Assembly (NCBI GenBank): GCA_963837585.1
Contig: CAWINX010000001.1
Location: 77,124 to 141,123 of the forward strand
Origin: CAWINX01 sp963837585
Lineage (GTDB): Bacteria; Actinomycetota; Thermoleophilia; Solirubrobacterales; 70-9
Length of the DNA stretch: 64,000 nt
Reading direction: 5' to 3'
Below the pieces are notes generated by a model. That model searched no databases. It saw only the letters and a program-made list of their open reading frames with translations, and was not told where the DNA came from. The position numbers and the translations under genes were made by a program. Shown piece by piece: positions 10,961 through 19,519 of the stretch; positions within the stretch are counted from its first letter, which is position 1, and every line of letters begins with the position of its first letter.

Positions 10961-11028
10961 CTTTCTCCTTTGAGTGGTGCCTCGGCGACACCGAGCAGGT
11001 TAGCGGCTGACTGGCTGCCCAGCCAGTC

Positions 11029-12536
11029 CTAGGCGTCGGCGGGGGCCGGGACGTCGATCTCGCGCTTGAGGATCTTGCCGGTCGGCCCCTTCGGCAGCTC
11101 GTCGATGAACCAGACGACCCGCGGGTACTTGTAGGCGGCGATCCGCTCCTTGACGTAGGCGCTGACCTCCTCGGGCGCCAGCTCCTCGCCCTCGTGGAGG
11201 ACGACCGCGGCGCCGATCTCCTCGCCCCACTCGTCGTGGGGGACGCCGACCACCGCCGCCTCGCGGATCTTCGGGTGCTCGTAGAGCACCTCCTCGACCT
11301 CGCGCGGATAGACGTTGTAGCCGCCGCGGATGATCAGGTCCTTCTTGCGGTCGACGATGTAGAAGTAGCCGTCCTCGTCGATCCGGGCCATGTCGCCGGA
11401 GTGGAACCAGCCGCCGCGCATCGCCTCCTCGGTGGCGTCGGGGCGCTGCCAGTAGCCCTTCATGATGTTGTGGCCGCGGATCACGACCTCGCCGACCTCT
11501 CCCTGGGGGACCGGGTTGTCGTCCTCGTCGACCACCTGCATCTCGACCCCCTCGATCGGGGTGCCGATCGAGCCCGCCTTGCGCTCGCGGTCGGGATGGT
11601 TGGAGCAGGCGACCGGGGAGGTCTCCGAGAGGCCGTAGCCCTCGAGCACGACGGCGTCGAAGGCCTTCTCGAAGCCATGCAGTACCTCGACCGGCATCGA
11701 GGCGCCGCCGGTGATGCAGTTGCGCAGAGACGAGGTGTCGAATTCCTCGCGCTCGGGGTGGTGCAGCAGCGCCCCATACATCGTCGGCACGCCGTAGAAG
11801 TGGGTGACGCCGTCGCGCTGCATCGTCGCCAGCGCCTCGCCGGGGTCGAATTTCGGCACCAGGGTGAGGCAGGCGCCGACGCTCAGCGAGGCGTTCATCG
11901 CGACCGTCTGCCCGAAGGAATGAAAGAGCGGCAGGGCGCCGAGGACGATGTCGCCGTCGCCGATCTCGCAGGTCGTGCGCGAGGAGACCTCGGCGTTGCG
12001 GAAGAGGTTGACGTGGGTCAGCTCGGCGCCCTTCGGCTTGCCGGTCGTCCCCGAGGTGTAGAGGATCACCGCGGTGTCGTCCTCGGCGGTCTCGACGAGG
12101 TCGGTGGTGGGCTCATGCTCGGCGAGCAGCGCCGCGAAGGCCGTCGGCTCGACCTCGATCAGCTCGGCGCCGGCGGCCGCGGCGCCGGCCCGCGCCTCGT
12201 CGGCGAAGCCGTGCCAGGCGAGCAGCAGCCTCGCGCCGGAGTCCTCGAGGTAGAAGGCGATCTCGCGCTCCTTGAGGAGCACGTTCATCGGCACCACCAC
12301 GCCCCCGGCCCGCAGCACCCCGTAGTAGGCGATCGGGAAATCGGGGACGTTGGGGAGCATCACCCCGACCCGGTCGCCCGACCTGCCATGCCCTTCGCGG
12401 TAAGCAGCGTCGCGAGCCGCGCCGAGCGCTCGTCGAGCTCGGCGTAGGTCAGCTCGACCTCGCCGAGGCGGATCGCCGGATTGTCCGGGACCCGCTCGGC
12501 GCTGTCGGTGAGGATCGAGGCCAGGTTCAGGCCCAT
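11029..12536 (-). CDS. Acyl-CoA synthetase (AMP-forming ligase), frame break near N-terminus
   Basis: ANL-superfamily enzyme that activates a carboxylic acid to acyl-AMP and then acyl-CoA. Motifs: P-loop-like YTSGTTGKPKGAEL, GYGLSETSPV, the hinge region DRKKDLIIRGGYNVYPREVE and the catalytic Lys in PTGKILKRE. About 502 residues, usual for fatty-acyl ligases. The true start ATG is at 12536 (MGLNLASILTDSAERVPDN). A one-base break near 12390 separates it from GDRVGVMLPNVPDFPIAYYG. It lies just upstream of the R2-SCP2 gene, so the two may act on the same acyl chemistry. Substrate chain length cannot be judged. Confidence 0.9.
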
Positions 12537-12567
12537 GGCTGAAGCCGGATGGCGTCGTGCCTCGCGC

Positions 12568-12857
12568 CTACGGCTTGAGGAAGTGGTGGACCGGGAACTC
12601 CTTGATGTCCGGCGGGCCGGGAGGGGCCTGGTCGCCGAGCGCGGCGACGGCCGGCCCGAGCCGCTCCTGCTGGAAGCGGTCGAAGTGCTCGCGCGACTCC
12701 CAGAAGTCGATCACGCCCCAGCCTTCCTCGATCGGGCCGGCCGAGTGGAAGATCAAACCCTCCGGAGGATCGGCGTCGATCCCCATGTGCTGCGTTGAAT
12801 CGCGTCGTATTGCTCCTGCGTCCCGCCGGCGAACTTGAGTCGTAGCCCAATTGCCAT
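12568..12857 (-). CDS. Small dimeric alpha-beta barrel-like protein, frame break inside
   Basis: About 96 residues once one frame change near 12787 is allowed. The N-terminal part (MAIGLRLKFAGGTQEQYDAI) joins the C-terminal part (PEGLIFHSAGPIEEGWGVID and FWESREHFDRFQQERLGPAV). The pattern of an alternating strand, a Tyr-containing helix and a central FWES helix resembles ferredoxin-like dimeric barrel proteins of the antibiotic-biosynthesis-monooxygenase type. A strong ribosome-binding site (AGGAGGAG) precedes ATG 12857. Function unknown; a cofactor-less oxidase or a stress-response dimer would be typical. Confidence 0.7.
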
Positions 12858-12953
12858 CGTGTCGCTCCTCCTAGTAGGAACCAGTCGGTCGAGCATAGCC
12901 AGCCGCGGTCTCCCGGGACAAGGAGTGCCTACGCGACCGCTAAGCTCGCCTCG

Positions 12954-13325
12954 ATGGAGGATCTGGGCCAGCCGAGCTCCTACCTCGCCCTGCAGAAGGG
13001 GGTGCGGGTCTATTCGAGCGACGGCGTCGACCTCGGCCGGGTGGCGCGGGTGCTCGCCGCGCCAAACCTCGACGTCTTCGACGGCTTCGTCCTCGACACC
13101 ACGGCGCTGCCGGGCGGCCACCGCTTCGTCGACGGCCCCGAGGTGGCGGAGATCTACGAGCGCGGCGTCGTCCTCAAGATCGACGCCGCCGAGGCCGAGC
13201 GGCTGCCCGCGCCGGGCCCAAACCCCGCCGCGATGTCGGTCAATCCCGCCGACCTGACCAAGGACGGCGGGCGCGGGCCGTTGCGCCGCGCCTGGGACGC
13301 CTCTCCGGTCGCGGCTGATCGCTAG
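12954..13325 (+). CDS. PRC-barrel-like conserved protein
   Basis: 123 residues, no membrane segment. The first half (YLALQKGVRVYSSDGVDLGR, then LDVFDGFVLDT) has the small beta-barrel pattern in which a Gly-rich turn is followed by a strand, as in PRC-barrel proteins. It also contains VDGPEVAEIYERGVVLKID. The C-terminal 30 residues are likely disordered. Such proteins are found in adaptor or RNA-maturation roles, but I cannot assign one here. It lies twelve bases before the FKBP lipoprotein gene and may be transcribed with it. Confidence 0.65.
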   Translation: MEDLGQPSSYLALQKGVRVYSSDGVDLGRVARVLAAPNLDVFDGFVLDTTALPGGHRFVDGPEVAEIYERGVVLKIDAAEAERLPAPGPNPAAMSVNPADLTKDGGRGPLRRAWDASPVAADR

Positions 13326-13336
13326 GATCTCGCGCC

Positions 13337-13840
13337 GTGAAGGGACTATTGCTAATCGCTTCTCTCTGCGCGGCGCTGCTCGTCGCCGGCTGCGGGGGCG
13401 GCGGCTCATCGACGTCGACCGGCACGACCGCGACGCCGTCCACCACTGCGGGTGCGGCGCAGGCTTCAGACCGCGGGAAGCCGAAGGTGGAGGTTCCGAA
13501 GGGACCGCCGCCGAACAAGCTGGTCGAGAAGGACCTGGTCGTCGGCCAGGGCCGCGTCGCCCGGACAGGCGACTTCGTCTCCGTCCAGTACGTCGGCGTC
13601 GACTACAAGACCGGCAAGCAGTTCGACGCCTCCTGGGACCGCGGTCAGCCGTTCCCCTTCCAGCTCGGCGCCGGCCAGGTGATCCCCGGCTGGGACAAGG
13701 GCATCGTCGGCATGCGCGTCGGCGGTCGTCGCGAGTTGATCATCCCGCCCGACCTCGCCTACGGGGCCAAGGGCCAGCCGCCGACGATCAAGCCCAACTC
13801 GACGCTCGTCTTCGTCGTCGATCTGCTCAGCGTCAACTAG
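13337..13840 (+). CDS. FKBP-type peptidyl-prolyl isomerase, lipoprotein
   Basis: 167 residues. The N-terminus is a lipoprotein signal with lipobox LVAGC (Cys near residue 19), followed by a Gly/Ser/Thr-rich linker of about 40 residues. A single FKBP domain covers about residues 65-167: GDFVSVQYVGVDYKTGKQFD, FQLGAGQVIPGWDKGIVGM and LAYGAKGQPPTIKPNSTLVF. It should catalyse proline isomerisation in proteins outside the membrane, tethered by lipid. Its stop codon lies at the left end of a 22-bp perfect palindrome. Confidence 0.93.
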   Translation: MKGLLLIASLCAALLVAGCGGGGSSTSTGTTATPSTTAGAAQASDRGKPKVEVPKGPPPNKLVEKDLVVGQGRVARTGDFVSVQYVGVDYKTGKQFDASWDRGQPFPFQLGAGQVIPGWDKGIVGMRVGGRRELIIPPDLAYGAKGQPPTIKPNSTLVFVVDLLSVN

Positions 13841-13860
13841 GCGGTTCCGCGGAACCGCCT
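13839..13860. repeat. 22-bp perfect palindrome
   Basis: The half-site AGGCGGTTCCG is followed immediately by its exact complement, with no loop. It begins on the last two bases of the FKBP gene and ends 15 bases before the next start codon (ATG 13876). A loop-less palindrome forms a poor RNA hairpin but a good binding site for a dimeric repressor. The downstream pair (13876-14540) looks like an autoregulated toxin-antitoxin unit, so an operator is plausible. Confidence 0.55.
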
Positions 13861-13875
13861 GGGTATCCTCAGCGC

Positions 13876-14046
13876 ATGGCGTCGAGGAAGGACAAGGGAG
13901 TTGACGAGGACTATCTGGCGCGGGCCCGCCGTGAAGCGCTCAGGTTGGACTACGCGCGGTCTACGCCGGGCCAACGGGTTGAGCAGGCGATAGTCCTGAG
14001 TCGCGAGATGACGCAGCTGGCCGGACGACGCGCGGAGCGCAGTTGA
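13876..14046 (+). CDS. Small partner protein of nucleotidyltransferase (putative antitoxin-side)
   Basis: 56 residues, charged and helical: MASRKDKGVDEDYLARARRE at the start and LSREMTQLAGRRAERS at the end. It ends in TGA that overlaps the TTG start of the nucleotidyltransferase gene (TTGA), so the two are translationally coupled. I do not know a named family. Size, charge and coupling suggest a cognate regulator or antitoxin of the following enzyme. Confidence 0.65.
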   Translation: MASRKDKGVDEDYLARARREALRLDYARSTPGQRVEQAIVLSREMTQLAGRRAERS

Positions 14047-14540
14047 GCGGAATCTCTCCGCTTGACGTTCCTGGCCTACTGAAGGCCCTATTGGATGCGG
14101 ATGTGAGCTTCGTCGTGATCGGGGGGTTCGCTGTGGGCGCCCACGGCTATCCACGCGCGACAAAGGATCTTGACATCGTTCCCGATCCCGATCCGACCAA
14201 CATCGAGCGCCTTGCAGCGGTTCTCGAAGAGCTCGACGCCGCCGTGCTGGGAGTTGAGGATTTCACCCCCGAGGAGGTCATTCAGCCAGACGCCGAGGGC
14301 TTGCGGATGGGTGGCAACTTCGTTCTCCTGACGAGCAGCGGTCGATTGGACGTGATGCAGATCGTCGGGCCCGACTTCGAGTTCGCCGATCTCGAGTCAG
14401 CGGCAGTCGAAGATGAGGTGTTCGGTCACCGGGTGCGATTCTGCGGTTACGACCACCTGGTGGCCATGAAGGAGGCAGCCGGGAGGCCGGAGGACCTGAT
14501 CGACCTGGAGCGCCTCCGTGAGGCTCGCGAGGAAGGCTAG
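14043..14540 (+). CDS. MNT/AbiEii-type nucleotidyltransferase, putative toxin-antitoxin component
   Basis: 165 residues, TTG start. The polymerase-beta-type nucleotidyltransferase core is plain in residues 20-50: VVIGGFAVGAHGYPRATKDL followed by DIVPDPD. This has the GG motif, a conserved Arg-Thr and the metal-binding D-x-D (DLDI). Family members add nucleotides to protein or tRNA targets and often form toxin-antitoxin or phage-defence pairs. Here it follows a 56-residue charged partner with a four-base overlap and a 22-bp palindrome upstream. The C-terminal part (YDHLVAMKEAAGRPEDLIDL) is also typical of this group. Confidence 0.8.
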   Translation: MSGISPLDVPGLLKALLDADVSFVVIGGFAVGAHGYPRATKDLDIVPDPDPTNIERLAAVLEELDAAVLGVEDFTPEEVIQPDAEGLRMGGNFVLLTSSGRLDVMQIVGPDFEFADLESAAVEDEVFGHRVRFCGYDHLVAMKEAAGRPEDLIDLERLREAREEG

Positions 14541-14549
14541 CCCGATGCC

Positions 14550-14951
14550 TCAGGCCAGCTCGACCACGTTCGGGTCGGCGGGGTCGTAGAAGACATCGAG
14601 CCGCCGGCCCTGCGTGACGTTGCCCAGCCGTCCCGCCGAGAACTTGCGCTTCACCTGGAAGGGCAGGCCGTCCTTCGGTTTGACCTCGAGCGTCAGCTCG
14701 ATCATCTGGTAGCCGGCGACCGAGCCGGGCGTGCCGGTCGCGTCGAGGATCGTCGCCTTGGCGCGGGACATTCCCTGCGGCGCCTTGGCGCGCCGGCTCG
14801 GCCAGTCCAGGTAGGCGAGCAGCGCTCCGCTCAGCCCGCAGCCGAGTGCCACGCCGATCGCGCCGCCCCGCGCCGCCTCGACCGGAGGGACGATCGCGAA
14901 GAACGCCCCGACCAGGCCGATCGCCAGCAGGAACAGGCCGATCACGAACAT
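14550..14951 (-). CDS. Membrane protein with DUF3592-like C-terminal domain
   Basis: 133 residues. Two membrane segments (VIGLFLLAIGLVGAFFAIV near residues 3-22 and IGVALGCGLSGALLAYL near 32-49) precede a soluble beta-rich domain. That domain carries AKATILDATGTPGSVAGYQM, a LTLEVKP strand and VFYDPADPNVVEL. The strand order and the closing Asp-Pro sequence resemble the next gene's C-terminal domain. Function unknown. Confidence 0.7.
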   Translation of the reverse strand: MFVIGLFLLAIGLVGAFFAIVPPVEAARGGAIGVALGCGLSGALLAYLDWPSRRAKAPQGMSRAKATILDATGTPGSVAGYQMIELTLEVKPKDGLPFQVKRKFSAGRLGNVTQGRRLDVFYDPADPNVVELA

Positions 14952-15050
14952 CAGACGACAAATCTACATCCGCTCCCCCCGAGCGCGTTATGGTCGAGGC
15001 GATATTTCCCAGGGCGAAGGGGCGCCCTCAAACCGATTGGAGAGATCGCA

Positions 15051-15449
15051 ATGGGCATGTTCAAGGACATGAAGGATCTGAGCAAGACCGGCAAGCAGAT
15101 GAAGAAGGAGCGCGGCGGCAGCTTCCAGATGATGAAGGACGGCCTCGCACAGGCGAACGAGGCGGTGCAGCAGGTCCAGTCCGACCAGGCGTTGGCCGAG
15201 AAGCTCGCCAACTCGGGGATAGACGGGACCGCGACGATCAACCAGATGGTCGCCACCGGCAAGCAGATCAACATGCAGCCGGAGCTCCAGTTCGAGATGA
15301 CGGTGGACGTCGGCGGTCAGCAGTCGAGCGTCACCCACACCCAGGTCGTCTCGCCGGCGCTGATCGGCCAGCTCCAGCCCGGCGCGCAGATCCCGGTCAA
15401 GGTCGACCCAGAGGATCACTCGCAGCTGATGATCGGCCTGGCGGGCTAA
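15051..15449 (+). CDS. Conserved soluble protein with DUF3592-like domain
   Basis: 132 residues, no membrane segment. The N-terminal half is a charged helix (KDMKDLSKTGKQMKKERGG, then DQALAEKLANS). The C-terminal half (GTATINQMVATGKQINMQPE to VKVDPEDHSQLMI) has the same strand pattern and closing Asp-Pro motif as the neighbouring membrane protein at 14550-14951. The two may be distant paralogues. A GGAGAGATCGCA ribosome-binding region precedes ATG 15051. A perfect 10-bp hairpin lies 30 bases after the stop. Confidence 0.7.
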   Translation: MGMFKDMKDLSKTGKQMKKERGGSFQMMKDGLAQANEAVQQVQSDQALAEKLANSGIDGTATINQMVATGKQINMQPELQFEMTVDVGGQQSSVTHTQVVSPALIGQLQPGAQIPVKVDPEDHSQLMIGLAG

Positions 15450-15478
15450 GCACAGGCGGCGTTGTCGGAGCGAATGGC

Positions 15479-15510
15479 CCACGGGGGCACCTCAAGTAGC
15501 GCCCCCGTGG
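15479..15510. terminator. Hairpin after 15051-15449, terminator-like
   Basis: CCACGGGGGC (15479-15488) pairs perfectly with GCCCCCGTGG (15501-15510) across a 12-base loop. No T-run follows, so intrinsic termination would be weak. It could also protect a transcript 3' end. Confidence 0.55.
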
Positions 15511-15566
15511 ACTTTCGCCCTGCCATGACAAGGTAAAAGTCACTGCGCGCCCAGGATGAGTAGTAA

Positions 15567-15857
15567 ATGAGCGACTCAACTTCAGCCATTCCAACCCTGT
15601 TCGTTTGCCACGGCGATGACGGCGGCCCGCGGATTCACCCCTGTCGCCGCGTGCAGGAGGCACTTCGCGCTGCCGGCATCCAGTACGACAAAGTGGTCGC
15701 CGCGCACGGTAGCCCGATCCCCTTCCTGCGCAAGGGCTCGCGCGAGGAGCTCCGTGAGGCGACCGGAGCGACGAAGCTACCGACGCTCAAGCTGGCCGAT
15801 GGGACGGTCATCACTCACTCCCGCGCCATCTTCGCCTGGATCGATCAGCAGAACTAG
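15567..15857 (+). CDS. Thioredoxin-fold (glutaredoxin/GST N-terminal-like) protein
   Basis: 96 residues, which is just one thioredoxin-fold domain. LFVCHGDDGGPRIHPCRRVQ carries a first strand and the redox-site region with Cys in the position of the second CxxC cysteine (HPC). ATKLPTLKLADGTVITHSRA carries the conserved cis-Pro (LPTL) and the glutathione-binding-like S/R turn. It lacks the GST helical domain. It probably binds or transfers thiols in the cytoplasm. Specificity cannot be assigned. Confidence 0.72.
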   Translation: MSDSTSAIPTLFVCHGDDGGPRIHPCRRVQEALRAAGIQYDKVVAAHGSPIPFLRKGSREELREATGATKLPTLKLADGTVITHSRAIFAWIDQQN

Positions 15858-15922
15858 TCCTCGGGAAATTCACAACATCGTCAAGCGCCAGCTGAAGGCA
15901 GGCGCCGGAGTAGGCTCGGGCC

Positions 15923-16777
15923 ATGGCGAGATCACCTTTCTTGAGCCTCGCCCTCATGGCCTCCCTGCTCTCGGCGCTTTCTTTGGGGCTACCTACTCGG
16001 GGCTCGGCGTGGCGCAGCCATGGCAGCGAGCCCAACCGACTTTACGGCCAGCGCTGGCGTCCCGAGCCGACCATCGCTCCGTGGCAGTGGCAGCTACAGG
16101 GAAAGATCAACACCAGCATTCCCGCTCGGATCTTCGACATCGACGGGTTCGACACGCCTCGGCCAATGATCCGACGGCTTCACCGGCGGCACCGCAAGGT
16201 CATCTGTTACCTGGACGTGGGCAGCTGGGAGTCCTACCGGCCCGATGCCAACCGCTTCCCCCGCTCGGTCATCGGCCGCAAGTACGCCGGCTTCCCTGAC
16301 GAGCGCTGGCTCGACGTCCGGCACTTTCACCGTTTCGCACGACCGCTCGAGCGTCGCTTCGCCATGTGCAGGCGCAAGGGCTTTGACGCTGTGGAGCCCG
16401 ATAACTTGACGGGCTGGGAGAACAAGACGGGCTTTCCGATCAGCCGGCGGGACCAACTCCGATTCAACCGTTGGATTGCCCGCCGGGTCCACAACCTCGG
16501 GATGGCGGTAGCCCTGAAGAACGACGGCCGCCAGGCCGCCAGACTCGTCCATAGCTTCGATTTCGCGATTGTGGAGCAGTGCTTCCAGTACCACGAATGC
16601 GGTCCCTACCGAACCTTCATCAGCCACGACAAGGCGGTCTTCGAGGCCGAGTACGAGCTTTCTCCGAAGCAGTACTGCGGAGCCGCTCGAGCGATCGAAT
16701 TCAGCGCGATTCGCAAGTCATATGACCTCTTCACACGGCCCTGGCACTCGTGCCGGCGGCCCAAGCCAAAATCCTAG
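15923..16777 (+). CDS. Secreted endo-alpha-1,4-polygalactosaminidase-like hydrolase (GH114 family)
   Basis: 284 residues with an N-terminal signal peptide (FLSLALMASLLSALSLGLP, cleavage probably near residue 30). GH114 signatures are visible: WQWQLQGKINTSIPARIFDI, VICYLDVGSWESYRPD and the acidic active-site region DAVEPDNLTGWENKTGFPIS. Further on are VALKNDG and FAIVEQCFQY. The family has a TIM-barrel fold and cleaves galactosaminan-type polymers. It probably acts on extracellular or biofilm polysaccharide. It is convergent with the FGE-like secreted protein that follows. Confidence 0.87.
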   Translation: MARSPFLSLALMASLLSALSLGLPTRGSAWRSHGSEPNRLYGQRWRPEPTIAPWQWQLQGKINTSIPARIFDIDGFDTPRPMIRRLHRRHRKVICYLDVGSWESYRPDANRFPRSVIGRKYAGFPDERWLDVRHFHRFARPLERRFAMCRRKGFDAVEPDNLTGWENKTGFPISRRDQLRFNRWIARRVHNLGMAVALKNDGRQAARLVHSFDFAIVEQCFQYHECGPYRTFISHDKAVFEAEYELSPKQYCGAARAIEFSAIRKSYDLFTRPWHSCRRPKPKS

Positions 16778-16803
16778 GCGGCCTAGAAGAGCGAGCGGTG
16801 CGC

Positions 16804-18074
16804 TTAGGGCTTGGTCACCTTCAGGTTGCCGATCACCCCGACCCGGAAGCCGAGCCAGGGGTAGGTGAGGTCGAAGAAGGCGTTGGTCTGGGGTTGCGGC
16901 CCGATCGCCGAGAGCCACAGCTGGTAGGCGGGGGCGTTGGCGATGCCGCCGTGCAGCCGCCGCCACACTCGACCGTCCTTCTTGCCCGACGGAGGCAGGG
17001 TGATCGTGTCGGTCCACTCGACCGCGTTGCCGCCCTGGTCGAGGGTGCCCCACGGGGAAGGGGTCTTCGCCTGGCCGACCGTGCCGAGGCTGCCCTGGTA
17101 GAGGTCGGCGTAGGTGGTCGGGTCGATCCCGAACGGGTTGACGCTCGAGCAGTCGGTCGGGTCGAACGGCCGCCGGGCACCAGCTCGGCGCCGCCAGGCC
17201 CGTGGCGTGGTAGGTCGCCAGCGGCTGGGTCGCGGCGTTGGTGACGTCGCCGGTCGTCGGGTCGAGCGTGGTCGAGCTGGGGGCCGTCGCGGTGTTGTCG
17301 CCGAAGACCCCCGGGTTGGTCGGGTACTTCCAGTAGGAGAAGGTGCCGCCGCCGCTGGGGTCGTAGTAGGCGGCCTTGATCCACTCGTTCTGGGAGGGGA
17401 CGACGAAGCCGAGCTTGCGGGCCCGGGTCGCGCCGGTGCGCTTGTGGCGGGCCAGGTCGTACATCCCGCGCTCGGTCTGCGTCGAGAGTCGCACCCGGTA
17501 GCTGACGTAGCTGAAGCCGTCGGCGCTGCTGGACTGCTTGGAGAGGACGCGCCCGTTGTAGAGGGAGTTGACGAACCGCGCCGCCCTCGGGAAGTTGGCG
17601 AAGCCGTAGGGCTTGTCCGCCCACTGCGGATACGCCACCGAGTAGTGGCGGCTCTTGCGGGCGCGAGACCTGAAGTTGATCTGGCCGTACTTCGGCCATG
17701 CCGAGGAGCCCTCGGTCGCGTTGTAGAGGTGGTGTGGGTTGCGGCCGTTCGGGTCGACCGTGTTGAGGAACGCCACCCACTGCGCCACGGTGATCTCGAG
17801 CTGGCCGATCCCGTAGCGGTAGCCGACGCCACCGACCGAGCTGGCAGGCGGGTTTGCCCTGGGGCGCGTCTGCGCAGGACTGGTAGACGGCGTCCGTGAA
17901 GGGAACGATCCCGACGGAGGGATTGCCGGGCGCGCCGACCTTGACGGTCCTCACCTCGACCACCGCCCGCTTGCCGGAGGCGGCTGTCGCCCCGGATGAG
18001 CCGATCAGCGCGAGGAGCGTCCCGGCCGCGAGGGCGAGTAGTGCCAGACGGCGACAACGTGATCCATCGCGCAT
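16804..18074 (-). CDS. Secreted FGE-sulfatase/SUMF1-like domain protein, two frame breaks
   Basis: About 423 residues when one-base changes near 17850 and 17172 are allowed. A signal peptide follows ATG 18074 (LALLALAAGTLLALIGSSGA), with GGAAGGA eight bases before the start. The mature part has the formylglycine-generating-enzyme-like fold: ITVAQWVAFLNTVDP, the GFVVPSQNEWIKAAYYDP segment, WGTLDQGGNAVEWTDT and LHGGIANAP. Catalytic Cys residues of true FGE were not confirmed, so sulfatase maturation is not claimed. Bacterial secreted members often bind sugars or have unknown roles. Confidence 0.78.
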
Positions 18075-18154
18075 CGCGATCCTTCCGTTGGACATCCCCG
18101 CCTGCCGGTCCAACTTACTCTCATGCGCGGCGCATGGTCTGTAGGTTCAGACCG

Positions 18155-18796
18155 GTGAGCAAGCTGCGCTTGAACATCGCGATCTCCCTCGACGGCTACG
18201 TCGCCGGCCCCGACCAGAGCGAGGAGAACCCGATCGGGGTCGGGGGAATGCAGCTGCACGAGTGGATGTTTCCGCTCGCGGCCTTCCGCGAGAGCCACGG
18301 CAGGGAGGGCGGCGAGGTCAACGCCAGCACCCCGGTGGTCGAGGAGATGTTCGAGAACGTCGGCGCGACGATCATGGGCCGGAACATGTTCGGCCCGGTC
18401 AGGGGGCCGTGGGGCGAGGATCCCTGGACGGGATGGTGGGGTGACGATCCTCCCTTCCACCACCCGGTCTTCGTCCTCACCCACCACCCGCGTGAGCCGC
18501 TGGAGATGGACGGCGGGACCACCTTTCACTTTGTTACCGACGGCATCGAGGCTGCGCTTGCGCAGGCGAAGGAGGCCGCCGGCGACGCGGACGTCTCGCT
18601 TGGGGGTGGCGCCGGCGCTGCTCGCCAGTATCTGTCCGCCGGGCTGGTCGACGAGATGGAGCTTCACGTCACCCCGCTCCTGCTCGGCGCGGGCGAGCGG
18701 CTATTCGACGGCGTCGGCGACGACCTGAAGCTCGAACAGGTGCGCGCGATCGAGGCGCCCGGGGTCACGCACCTCAAGTACCGGGTCGTGAAGTAG
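18155..18796 (+). CDS. RibD_C/dihydrofolate-reductase-family protein
   Basis: 213 residues from GTG 18155. The N-terminal strand LRLNIAISLDGYVAGPDQ is the family hallmark. A central segment with HHPVFVLTHHPREPLEMDGG and the cofactor-binding region VSLGGGAGAARQYLSAGLVD follow, then ELHVTPLLLGAGERLFDGV. Related proteins are NADPH-dependent reductases similar to the RibD C-terminal domain. Four more relatives occur at 61009-64000; the first of those is closest in sequence. No physiological substrate can be named. Confidence 0.88.
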   Translation: MSKLRLNIAISLDGYVAGPDQSEENPIGVGGMQLHEWMFPLAAFRESHGREGGEVNASTPVVEEMFENVGATIMGRNMFGPVRGPWGEDPWTGWWGDDPPFHHPVFVLTHHPREPLEMDGGTTFHFVTDGIEAALAQAKEAAGDADVSLGGGAGAARQYLSAGLVDEMELHVTPLLLGAGERLFDGVGDDLKLEQVRAIEAPGVTHLKYRVVK

Positions 18797-18812
18797 GCGC
18801 TGGGCCTTGCGG

Positions 18813-19196
18813 CTAGCTGGAGACCGCGATGCCCAGGGCTGTCGCGAGTTTCGCTTGGCGCTCGTCGAACGTGAAGAGCGCTCTGCCGGTTGCGGCTGCG
18901 GTGGCGATGATCAACAGGTCGGTTGCCGTTGTGATTCGTTTGGCGGTGCGGGCACCCGCCAGTACTTCTCCATAGCTTTCAGCGACTGCTTCGTCGATCG
19001 GGAGCGGATCGAATGCGTCCCGTACCGCCGTATACCGAGCCTGCCGCGTGGCGCGCACCGCCGAATTCGCCGCCAGGAGGACTCCACCGCGAAGCTCGCC
19101 GAGCGTGACCACTGAGATCGCGGCTATGTCGGGTAGATCAAGCGCTCCGTCGTCGCCGGCAATCACGACCGACGTGTCGAGGAGGACCTTTGTCAC
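18813..19196 (-). CDS. vapC: PIN-domain ribonuclease toxin, VapC-type
   Basis: 127 residues. PIN-domain acidic residues are in place: VLLDTSVVIAGD (first Asp), VVTLGELRGGV (Glu), TATDLLIIATAA (Asp) and the terminal FTFDERQAKLA. VapC proteins cleave specific RNAs, often tRNA, and are neutralised by a DNA-binding partner. The start GTG 19196 overlaps the stop of the upstream antitoxin gene (GTGA), which fixes this start over the longer frame. Confidence 0.9.
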   Translation of the reverse strand: MTKVLLDTSVVIAGDDGALDLPDIAAISVVTLGELRGGVLLAANSAVRATRQARYTAVRDAFDPLPIDEAVAESYGEVLAGARTAKRITTATDLLIIATAAATGRALFTFDERQAKLATALGIAVSS

Positions 19197-19477
19197 TCGG
19201 AGTGCTCGACCCAAGGATCGCCGGGCTCGGACTCAGCCGAACGAAGCTCGGCAAGGTCGCTCGCAAAGTCTTCATCAACCGGCGTTGAGGCGAAGATTTC
19301 GCGAAGCGATTGTCGATCTACGTCCGTCCGTGGCGCGGGCTTAGCCCGGGGGGGGCCAAGGTGGGCGACCGTGCGGCCGCGAACCGTAACTTCGAACTCC
19401 GCGCCGGCCTCGGCCTCTCTCAGTATCCGGGCCACGTCGTTGCGCAACTCCCGCTGGGGGATGGTTTTTCTTTCCAT
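19193..19477 (-). CDS. Phd/YefM-type antitoxin paired with PIN toxin
   Basis: 94 residues. The N-terminus (MERKTIPQRELRNDVARILR) followed by EFEVTVRGRTVAHLGPP is the typical Phd/YefM DNA-binding fold, in which the protein also binds the promoter. The C-terminal third (EDFASDLAELRSAESEPGDP) is acidic and would wrap the toxin. Its stop overlaps the vapC start by four bases. It is likely autoregulated. Confidence 0.88.
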   Translation of the reverse strand: MERKTIPQRELRNDVARILREAEAGAEFEVTVRGRTVAHLGPPRAKPAPRTDVDRQSLREIFASTPVDEDFASDLAELRSAESEPGDPWVEHSE

Positions 19478-19519
19478 CTGCTACAAGCGTAGCAATTGAC
19501 AGACTGGGGTTGCAGGAGG

